A stretch of 64,000 nt of DNA from Gigantopelta aegis (Eukaryota; Mollusca; Gastropoda; Neomphalida; Peltospiridae): positions 30,234,462 through 30,298,461 of the forward strand of contig NC_054711.1 in NCBI RefSeq assembly GCF_016097555.1. The letters are read 5' to 3'. Position numbers and translations under genes: made by a program. The notes under the pieces were generated by a model. That model worked only from the letters and a program-made list of their open reading frames with translations, was not told where the DNA came from and searched no databases. Of this stretch, positions 20,405-31,800 are shown in pieces; positions within the stretch are counted from its first letter, which is position 1, and every line of letters starts with the position of its first letter.

Positions 20405-20857
20405 AAAAAAAACCCATATGCGTCTAACAGTGTTCCTATCCCAGTTGTCAAAGTAACTCTTCCAGCAATATCGACCGTTTCCATAACTAGATAACATTGT
20501 TTAGGGTATCGGTCATCAGTTAACCGTAATAATTTACACCAATATTTAACAGACTTAATATAATAATCAACATAAGGACCACATCTTCCACAGTCTACTG
20601 AGATTGTATTACATGTTTGCGTACACCCAAAACAAATGAAACAAAATAAAAATATGAGAGACAATTTGAGAGGCAGAACGTATTTTCCCCTTGTGTCAGT
20701 GCATTCATATCTGTATATGTACTAGTCAAATTCGACATGCAAACAATATGAAGATATTCATACATGTACGCATACTTAAACATTTCTCAGTACCAGGTTT
20801 GTCCATAAATTCATGTACATGTAATCCATGATGATTATATAATACAATAAGAGAGAG
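20060..20857. other. No gene; poly-C/poly-A tract
   Basis: AT-rich sequence with a compound C-run/A-run at about 20340-20413. Frames here are Gly/Phe-rich translations of the tract. Confidence 0.7.
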
Positions 20858-21280
<423 letters not shown>

Positions 21281-21281
<1 letters not shown>

Positions 21282-21775
21282 CCAGGGAGACACATAGACA
21301 ATTAATGAATATAAGGGGTTTAAATAGAGGTGATAAGAATATATAACATACCTTAGATGTGAAACTACGGTGTTGGAAAAAACCAACAAATGTGAAAGAA
21401 TAGATGGTGTAAAAAGGACGCTCCTTATATACGTTTTTCTTAGATGGAATGTCCCGATTAAAATTCAGTACAGAGACAATATTGGGATGTCGACAGCTAA
21501 ATACACATCTGTATTGGTTAAGTGGCTCATCTGAGACAGAGAATATGGTCGGTTTCAATCACAGGCTTTGATTAATCGTGATTGCTGTGAACTATTTCTG
21601 TACTGTACTTTTTGTATTATTATATTACCGTAAATGACAACGTAAAGATCTTGGCCACGTGGGCAATCTCAGGCACGTGTTCTGGGTAGGGTGTTTGGAG
21701 GTCGAGCCCCTTCCGTTCGAAGCACACTTTCTTTTTTTAAATTCATTTTTCGGGGAAACATGACTAAAATCCCTA
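21281..21775. other. No gene seen
   Basis: AT-rich unique sequence between the GA repeat and the inverted-repeat element; nothing recognised. Confidence 0.5.
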
Positions 21776-21961
21776 GAAACTTTCAACTACAGTAGGCTAT
21801 AAATAAAATATAGTCAGGAATATTGGTGGCTCCCAATGATTTTTATAGTCCATTATACAAATTAGCATGGCTGATGGATTTTAAATTCCCGCATGTGGTG
21901 ACTTGAAGACACCCACAGTCAGCATACATGATTTCCCCCCAACAGTGACGTGCAGGACATT

Positions 21962-22222
21962 AAGACGTTACTTCATACAGGTGCTTGCGTCGCAGGGTCG
22001 AACCATCTCAGTGGATCCATTCAGCTGATTTGGGGGTTTTTCCTGGATAAAGGCCGTGGTATGTGCTTTCTCTGTCTGTGGGGAAAGTGCATGTAAAAGA
22101 TTCCTTGTTGCATTAGGAAAAATGTAGCAGGTTTTTTTCTGATGACTACCTGTCAGAATTACGAAATGTTTGACATCAAATAGCCGAAGATTAATTAATC
22201 AATGTGCTCTAGTGGTGTTGCT
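21962..22222 (+). mobile_element. SINE C inserted in the left inverted-repeat arm
   Basis: The head is truncated, starting near gcttgcgtcgcagggtcgaa. The core is aaagtgcatgtaaaagattc and the tail gccgaagattaattaatcaa. It interrupts the arm at a point where the right arm is continuous, so it came later. Confidence 0.85.
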
Positions 22223-22669
22223 TTTAATAGTGATAGTTATTTGATGTGTCTGTTAAGGTCTTCATAATCTAGGGGTAAGTCAAGTACATGTGTTTCAATT
22301 AATGATTTAAAGAGTAGAGGTACTCTGAATATCTATGTTGTCTCTACACATATAGCTGAGCACACACACCCAACTGACAGTAAGTAACTTTAAAAAAACA
22401 AAACAAAAAAAACATTTGTGTTAAATATGACGTATTGCATTTGTAAAAAAAAAAAATATATATATACTTCATGAGTTATACATTATTGTAGGTTGCACTG
22501 TAGAAACAACAGTTTTAGTGAGGCTGTCAGTTTATGTCACAGTACACCTGATCCTGTACACTCGGTCCGCCCCTTCCGATTCTACGGCCCTGCGTTGATC
22601 TAGTAGTCCAGTCAATCTAATGTTACAAAAGGATTAACCTAGAACAAATTGCAACAGAATTTATTTGTG

Positions 22670-23715
22670 TTGTAATTTATTCTCAAAGACATCCTAGACA
22701 ACATATCAAAAATGTACATTGGTATAGGTGGGGGAAAGTGACTTAATTTGCATAAATTAAATATGGCCACCACAGGTATATTTTCCCACAGTATACACGT
22801 GTATGTGTGCTGAAACAGGATATATTTAGTAAATGATGTTTTTTATTGCACTATATTTTGTCTGTAATAACTTACTTGATGACTTAGAAATACCTCCGTT
22901 AATTTATAGTTTAAAAAGTTGTTTATTTTTCAAGATTGCTGCCAACATTCCCATTGAAATATAAGTTCCTTAAACTTTCAAAGGAATCTGAGATCTTGAT
23001 AATCTTGCAACATCATTATTTTTTGTTGTATCATAGTCTCAAAGCCACCCTAGACAACATATAAAAAATGTACATTTATGTATGTTGGGGAAAGTGACTA
23101 ATTTACTTAACTTAAAATGGCCGCCATATGGCATATGTTACAATAGTATACACTTGTGTGTGTACCAGTACAAGATATATTTAGTAATGGATGTTTTAAA
23201 TGCTTGTATTTTGTTCATAAAACTTGCTTGATAACTTAGAAAGACCTCCATTTATTTATAATTTAAGATGGTTTTCATTTTTCAAGATGCCCGCCAATAT
23301 TCCCATTGAAATAGCAGTTCCTTAAAATTCGAAAATGATCTGAGATTTGGTAATCTTGGAACAATTTATTTTGTTGTAATGTTCTCTCAATACCATCCTA
23401 GGCAACATATCAACATGGTAATTTGATGTAAGAAGGGGAAAGTGATTAATTTGCATAATTAAATATGGCCGCCACATGGCATATTTTTCAATAGTAGACA
23501 CATGTGTGCTGAACCGAGATTTATTTAGTAAATGTTATTTTAAATTCATTGTATTTTGTCTGTAATAACCTACATAATGGTTTAGAAAGACCTCCATTAA
23601 TTTATATCTTAAGATGGCTTTCATATTTCAAGATGGCCACCAACATTAACATTGAAATAACAGTTCTTCCATAGCGATCTGAGATCTCGGTAATCTATAT
23701 CATTTGTGTTGAATC
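22670..23715. repeat. Three ~350-bp direct repeats inside the element
   Basis: Units begin near 22678, 23037 and 23385 (tctcaaagacatcctagaca and variants). Each contains gtgacttaatttgcat-like and atggccgccacatgg-like strings. Unit divergence is high, so the array is old. Confidence 0.85.
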
Positions 23716-25506
23716 ATAAATAAAATAATATGTCACATTGTAGATTAATGAGTTCCAGATATAACATGGTCTAAGCCTATCTTCTGAAAACAAAACCGAA
23801 ATTTGTGCATCCAATTCATTTCCATTTCTTCCATGCATCCGTCCATTCTTTGCCAACTTCCTTCCATGTGCACCATTGAGTCATAGTTTATTTTGCCAGT
23901 GCTCCAATAGGCGTTTGAAATTACGTATCAATAACGGGGCGAAACCTATTTGCATGAATTTTTTATTTTATTTTTCCATTTTCGCATAATGATCAAGTTA
24001 CCTTGCCATACACTTTGGATCATTCAGCAAATTATTACTTTGATACATATGCAGTAAAAACAGTTAATCAGCCTGAAGCAGACCAAAAGAATTCAACAGA
24101 TCAGAAGAATTTGCCTCCTTCAAAATCACGTTTTAAAAACAAATTCTGTTCCCTAGTCAAGTAGACTCAATACCATCTGCTTGACAATTATGGGAATTGC
24201 GGTTTATTGAAGGACCTGATCCATATCCATCAAATACTGTTTAGGAGTATGTGTAACATTGCACTTTTCACTTTCCTGGGGTACTGCCTGATATTACACA
24301 AGGCATTAGTTCAGATGATGGTTTGACAAGGTTGTGACAATTCCCATGATTGCCACTTCCCAGGAGAAGACATCCTATTCTGTCTTTAGGAAGACTGCAG
24401 ACTACCGAATAATAAATATTTAGACATTTGTGATGGCATACTCTCATAAATCACTGTTAAAGCAGTGGTGATATCAGGTGTTTGCAAAAAGTGAGCATAC
24501 CTTTCCACACAAGTGGCTCCTAATATGAGCAGAGCCAATAGTCCGTTGTTTGTATTTAAACAATGAAAACTATGTAGAAGATGTTTTAAAAACATGAAGA
24601 GATATGTACAGTCAGAAATTAATATGCAGACAAACATCAGCTTATTGGCCACAGATCACACCTATAATTTTCTTATTTAGTTGACGAAAATCCAGAAATG
24701 TATTCGCACAAGTAGTCTGGTGTTTGACTAGTTTATGACGGACAGCTTTGTTGTGGCAACTATTAATAAATTAGACTGACGTTGACAGGGGAATGAATAT
24801 AGTTTGCAAACATGTTTAACGTGCTGACATTGAATACTTTTTTCTGGTAATTCCAGCCCGGTTTAGTGGGTGTGTATGTTTAAAACAATATCCTGGGAAT
24901 AGCTCTCCTTTTTAGAATATGTTGCCCCCCGGGCCTACTGCTATTAATAGAAGTGCTATAGCCACTAATGCTATATGGAAACATAGCATATAGCGTAAAT
25001 AACTGTGATCTGTGCTCTGATATAGCCTCTACATGTTTACCATGGACTGTTTTGAAAGCTTTCAGGAGTCCTTGACTATTATAACTCTGATGAAACAACT
25101 TCTGTGTAATATGACATAGTGAAACGGGCATACATTGAGCTTGCCCTAAGGTGATATGTAAATTCCAAGAGGTGAAATAGAAGGAAAGCTCAATTCGTCC
25201 CTTTTGTCTTATAACTTAGACTGGATGCCAACGTTGGTTTCAATGTCTGTGTATGTACCAAGGTATAGAACAGATTCGATACATTCTGTGGCTTATTTTC
25301 TGCCTTGCAAATTTGTCTTTCTTAGTTTGTCTTTTGTCTAGACTGTATTACATCACTTATGTCATAAACTTGTTTTAAGGTTTTGCATTATACCATTCAC
25401 AGCCGCACATGCTGCCGCAACAATGACCATTGTTTGTTGCGGCCAGGACATATCTCGACCTGATGATGATCTTCTTATAATCTACACCCACCCACCCCAT
25501 TCTGAA

Positions 25507-25915
25507 ATCTGAAAAACAAGACTGTTACCATAATTAAAAAAAAGGACATTGGACATGATCATACTGCTGCCACGAAGCAGTCATGTGCTTTGTGGATAGG
25601 TAGTCTGGCATTCACGAGGACGATGTATCCTTCACTGGTTAAATCTGTACAAGACATAACTCCGTGGGTATATTCTAATGGCACCCCGTCCACCGTATTC
25701 ATTTCATTTTATATGTGCATGTGTACTACAATCTGAAAAACAAAACTGTTACCATAATACAAAAAAAGGTTTTTCTGCTGAAAGCAGTCAAAAGGACATT
25801 GGTCATGATCACACTGCTACCACGAAGCAGTCATGTGCTTTGTGGATAGGTAGTCTGGCATTCACGAGGACGATGCACCCTTCTTCACTGGTTAAATGTG
25901 TACAAGACATATTTC
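25507..25915. repeat. Pair of direct repeats inside the element
   Basis: A segment with cacgaagcagtcatgtgctt and ggcattcacgaggacgatg occurs twice, about 260 bp apart (about 25540-25660 and 25790-25915), with high similarity. Confidence 0.8.
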
Positions 25916-28049
25916 TGATGGCATACACTTGTAATATCTTCTCTGAGCACTGATATTGTTCTTGTTTGTTCACATTTTTCTTCCTATGCCAGTTAAAAGA
26001 TCAGAAGGTTTAAGAAGAAAGGGAGTAATGTTGAATTATATGGTCGATGACAGGTATTCAAGTAAATATCTGTATCATTTCAGTCATGCTTACTCTCTTC
26101 TAATTCTGGGTTTAGGCAAACAGGATGGTTTATAGGATTATGTCATATTTGTTCAACAGTAAAGAGGTGGATTCGTGTTTCGATATTACACATGGCCTAG
26201 TTACAAGTTGTCAATACAAGCTGCATGCAGACACAATAGTGAAATTCCATGATAATCTATGTCGAAAAAAAATCTTATTTTTAGAGCACAGAATGCAGGA
26301 AAGACCTCTTTATGACGTCTATGCTATCTAAAAGCATTATTTTCGCCCGGTGCTACCCACAAAACCCATTCACTGATATATTACATGAGGGTATTTGATC
26401 TAAAAGCAAAAAACAAAAACAAAACAAAAAACAACAAACAAATGTGGCCGCTATTTTGAATAAATTAAAGTTCCGGTTTTAAAAAGTGGACATAAACAAA
26501 ACATTCCACCAGATTCGTGTCCATTGACCGAAAGTGTTATAAAAATGACAGGGCATAATTACCTAAAAAATGTTTTAATTTGTCCAGGCTTTTCATCAGT
26601 TGGCCAACTTAAGTCACTTTTGTAACTAAATATTTAGTTTATATTTACAGGCTTTCCTTGACGATATTAGTAACACTAACTAAATCACATTGTTTGCATA
26701 TATCTACATTTATTTGTGATTTGGGAGAATATTGGTACCCATTTTTAACAAAGGCGGCCATCTTGAATTTTACATTTTATCCATATATCTCTGAATGAAT
26801 TTTAAAAATATATGTGAATACATTTAAGTCATAGCACTGATAATTCCATGTAGTTGTCCTCTGAATCTCAAGAATAGTGTGCCATTTTGTTTGCATATAT
26901 ACGTTATGGCGGCCATTTTGAAATTATGCAAATTAGCATTTTTGTCCCACCTACATCAGGGTGTATACTACCAAATCAAATCCCATAGACGACAATAAAA
27001 ACATGTGGCTAAAACTCCTACCTGCAACGTATCAACCGACATAAACGCCACGGATATAAATACTACCACCCCTTACACTTAAAGTGAATCAGAAAAAAAT
27101 GGGGTCAAGCTACTCGTTTCTGAGATAACGGGTAGCGTCTATGACTACCCTAGTTTCGCACAAAATTCGAGTACTTTTTTTTACAGGTACCCCATACATG
27201 TTTCAAGCACAAAGCTACTTGACACATTGGTACTAGATGAAATAAAATTGCACATTTGTTTTACCCAGATGAAACTATTATTTTTTACAACCAACACACT
27301 CACATTTATAACCAATCACAGAACTTGTGGTGTTCACTTCTCTATCAAAAGTTGGGTGCACCTCGAAATTTGACCCAGCCGGAAGTTATTTGGTTTAGTA
27401 CTACCTATACTGATAACATACATTTTTCAAAAAGTGTCCAGCTATGTGTCTTTATGACAACCAGGATCTGGTGTATTCTGACATAAACTGACAACCTCAC
27501 TGAAACTGTTGTTTCTACAGTGGAACCTAATATAATGTACACCTAAAAAGCATATATATTGCATATAGTTTTGTACAAATGCAATATGTCATATTAAACA
27601 ACAAAATGTTTTAAAATAAAACTCCTGAAGATATTTACTTTCAGTTGGGTGTGTGTACTCAGATATATATGTAGAGACAACAAAGATAGTCAGAGTACCT
27701 TTACCCCTTTAAAGAATTCCATTAAAACACATGCACTTGATTGACCCCTAGATTATGAAGACCTTAACAGGCACATCAAAGAAATATCAGTATTAAAAAA
27801 AATACACTGTCTGAGGAAGGAAACACAAACATGACTGTACCTGTATGAAGTAATGACTTAATGTCCTGAACATTAGTGTTGGGAGGAAATCCTGTATGCT
27901 GGGTGTGGGTGTCTTCAAGTTACCAGGTGTGGGAATTTCAAATCCATCGGCCATGCTGATTTTCATAATGAACCATCAAAACTATTGGCAGCCACCAATA
28001 TTCCTGACTATATTTTATTTATAGCCTACTGTAGTTGGAGGTTTTAACA

Positions 28050-28594
28050 GTTGTGATATCTGAAATAATCATGCAGCTTTAACACATTTAATTTTGATTA
28101 ATTACTGAAAAAAACTATTTTTAAATGACAAAATTACCCGAACATCTATTTTCTTGCATTATTTTCTAATCCGGATGAATACAATATGTACATTGGATGT
28201 ATTCATGCAATCTGTAATCCAGCATTTTATTTAGCTAGTAACATTAGGTAATGCAGCTTTAACAATAAAATAAATTATCAACTTAATCCAAGGCAGATAA
28301 TCAAATCTGAAAAAATTGGTTCTGAATCTAGTATAAACTCAAAATGTTTTTTCATGAGAGCTAACTAAGTGATTATTAAGAAAAAAAAAATGATCTGGAG
28401 ATCTAAGTATATGTTTAACAACCTTATTGTTATGTACAAATAAGAACAGAAGGCACAATATCGTGACAGACAAATTTAATTATGTTTTTGGTAAAAGTTT
28501 TTCTTAAAATTTAACTTAAAAATTTTGTTTTGCCATAAACTACAAATTTGGTCCTAAAATATAACTTAGCACCCTAATAAATATGGGTCAAAAT
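28050..28594. other. No gene seen
   Basis: AT-rich sequence up to the scaffold gap. It could hold the promoter or first exon of the gene downstream, but I see no sign of either. Confidence 0.5.
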
Positions 28595-28794
28595 NNNNNN
28601 NNNNNNNNNNNNNNNNNNNNNNNNNNNNNNNNNNNNNNNNNNNNNNNNNNNNNNNNNNNNNNNNNNNNNNNNNNNNNNNNNNNNNNNNNNNNNNNNNNNN
28701 NNNNNNNNNNNNNNNNNNNNNNNNNNNNNNNNNNNNNNNNNNNNNNNNNNNNNNNNNNNNNNNNNNNNNNNNNNNNNNNNNNNNNNNNNNNNNN
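28595..28794. other. Assembly gap, 200 N
   Basis: Exactly 200 Ns, the look of a placeholder for a gap of unknown size. It ends 7 bp before the first possible ATG of the PC-esterase gene. Confidence 0.99.
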
Positions 28795-28801
28795 GCATAA
28801 A

Positions 28802-31800
28802 ATGCATGTGAATAAATGTTACATAATGCGGTTCCTGGGTGTAACCTGGCTCGTCTTATGCATTGCATATTATCTACACACATTCATGTATCTTTCATTC
28901 GTTCAACTGCACCACGAGGCTTGTCCAGACGTTCTCGGTGGCATGACGTCAGGCACGTGGAAAACAAGAGAGCTGACGTCACAAGAGCAGACCGAAATTG
29001 ATACTTATATCAAATTCAGCAGAAAATATTTAAAGGACAACTATGAAAAGTCTGACTTAAAATGTGGAAATCTAACATACAAAAACACTCGTTTTTATGT
29101 GTGGTTCCGTATTTTGTGCAACCCCAATGGACCAACGCCATGTTGTTTTAAATACAGATGTGAGAACAAAACTGTTGATGAATGTAGGGGTCCTATGACC
29201 TTTGACCTCCGAAATCGCATTCACGCTGAATACTCAAAATGGCAACCGATGGACAAGAGATGTCCTGTGAAGTTATTTGACTCTCAGAGTGCCTGTAACT
29301 TGCTGAAAGGATCAACCATCTACGTCTTTGGAGATTCATTAATGCGACAGTTTTACACATCTTTGTTAATGATTATACGTGGTGACTTCAAGACAGGCGC
29401 CTTAAAAGCAAACACTTCTGAAAGCAAGTGCTCTTTTAACTATAGTGGGATTCTTCTTCTTCTTCTTCTTCTTCCAGCTCTCCGTCATTGACCCTAGTAG
29501 CTTCTCGGCTTCGCCTGTTTTAACTTGTACTGCTGACAGCCTACTTTGTACCTACTCGATGTCGCACTTTGCAACGATCTTTTTATGTCCAGATCCACCT
29601 GACTATCGTGCACACGTTGTGCTAAATACTAGTATTGCCTCTTAGTCCGGGGGCTGAGGGGAGCCCTGTGTGCAATCATGTGTCTCCCCTAGGAGAGTTA
29701 ACAAAAAACTTGGGTGGACATCGCAGATCATGGGCAGAATGGGTTAAATTCAAAATGGCGTCCAAGATGGCCACCATATCATTAAATCAGGTATAACTTG
29801 CCAGGGAATTGATCTAGATTGATAATTCTGGTGTCTTCACCTAGTTTTTCAGGGACAAGGAATCCAATTAAACCCCGAGACATTATTAAAATAATGGCGA
29901 AATCTAATATGGCTGCCAATACGACCACCGCATCATTGTTTCCTTGTGACTTTTCACATGTTACACCGAAATTTATAATTTGTGTGTCTTTACTTAGGTT
30001 TTCAGGAACAAGGAATCCATTGAGACCATTCCAAGACATTATTACAACATAGCAAAATCCATCATTGTCATTGTTATCTTTTTGTAACTTTTCACATACT
30101 TAGGCTAAATTGATATTTTTGTGTGTGTTTACCTAGGTTTTTGGGGTCAAAGAATCCATTGAGACCATTCCTAATCCCAAGACATTATTACAAGATGGTA
30201 AAATCCAATATGGCTGCCAATATGGCCGCCCGCATCATTGTTCCCTTGTAACTTTTGACATGTTACCCCGAAATTATTAATTTTTGTGTCTTTACTTAGC
30301 TTTTCAGGAAAAAGGAATCCATTAAAACCATTCTTATTCCCAAGACAGTATTACAAGTTGGCGAAATCCAATGGTTAGTACAAGTAGGCCCCTGTAACAC
30401 TATTAAGCATGTTGACCTATACACTGGTTGAATTGATCCTGTATGTACTGCACTGAGTCAGATGTAGGACTTTTACACTGATATGTAACCTTCCAATACG
30501 ACTCACTTATGCTAGTAACAACTCGCAATTTCAAGGCCCATATGACACTCTCACTTTTTTTTGTTTACAAGATTGTGATGATCTTTGTGTGATTCTATTG
30601 GAGAGGCGCCGGACTTAACTTCATGAGGACTTTGGTGTGACTAAGTGCATCATTTGTCAACATACAGAAATCCAGAATCGCAGAAGAAGATCATAGAAGC
30701 CGCAAAACGTCGAGGGGACATTGTTTCAGAGAAACTATAAAGGGTTGATCCTGATCAGTTTGTGTATTATGTGGACAATAAATGTTATAAATCGTACACA
30801 CACAAGAAGACTCTGAATCGCCAATTGGTAGCAGAAGCATCGCAGCCATTTGAATCTGCTGCCATTCAAGAAGAATCCCTCCCTGAACGTAATGAACGCC
30901 CTGCAGCAATGTCACTCGTGTCTTTTTGACAAATGAAGTACTTATTCACATCAAAGTCCTCACGAAGTACAGACCGGCGCCCCTTCAGTTGAATCCAACA
31001 AAGATCATCGGAATTCTGTAAAAAAAGGGAGAGTGTCATACGGGCCTAGAAATTGCGAGTTGTTACCAGCATAAGTGAGTCGTATGGGAAGAATACATAT
31101 AAATGTACATATAAGTCCTGCAACTGAACACACAGCTTCCATGGCCTACACTCTACAGCCCTCAGTGCAGTACATACACGATCAGTTCAACCAGTGTCTA
31201 GGTCAGCATGCTTAATAGTGTTATAGGGGCCTACTTCTACTTACTATTCGATTTCGCCAATTTGTAATAATGTCTTGTGATTAGGAATTGTCCCAATGGA
31301 TTCCTTGACTCACAACACCTAGGTAAAGACACAAACATTATCAGTTTAGCCTAAATATGTAAAACGTTACAAAAAGAACAATGACGTGGCTGCCATTTTG
31401 GATTTTGCCATGTTGTAATAATGTCTTGGGATTAGGAATGGTCTCAATGGATTCCTTGTTCCTGAAAACCTAATTAAAGACATACAAATATTAATATCGG
31501 TGTAACATGTGAAACGTTACGGGAACAATGACGCGACGGCAGCGTCGGGAGCCATATTGGATTTCGCCATTGTGTAATAATGTATCGAGGTTAAAAATGG
31601 TTTAACTGGATTCCTTGTCCCTGAAAACACTAGGTGAAGACACCAACATTATCCATCTAGCTCAATTCCCAGGCAAGTTATACCTGATTTAATATGAATT
31701 TAACCCATTCTGCCCATGATCTGTGATGTCCACCCAAGTTTTTTGTGTACTCTCCTAGGGGTCCCCTACTAGGATCAAGAGTGAAAATGAGTGGACGTGA

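Larger units (their letters stand above)
21776..28049. mobile_element. Large element with ~600-bp terminal inverted repeats
   Basis: The left arm (21776-22556, interrupted by a SINE C at 21962-22222) matches the reverse complement of 27464-28049 over long stretches, e.g. caactacagtaggctata and gtagaaacaacagttt. Inside are three direct repeats of about 350 bp (about 22670-23715) with an ATGGCCGCCA motif, and several GCGGCCAT motifs near the right arm (26449-26920). The centre holds degraded minus-strand coding: ILGATCVERYAHFLQTPD at about 24510-24560 and, around 24220-24290, a VFDGYGSGPS-like string that I associate, from memory, with uncharacterised invertebrate transposon proteins. No intact ORF. 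I could not assign a superfamily. Confidence 0.7.

Noticed and set aside
24386-25131. Minus-strand frames inside the 6.3-kb element as host genes
   Set aside because: Short, broken and enclosed by the inverted repeats; better explained as remains of the element's own coding sequence.
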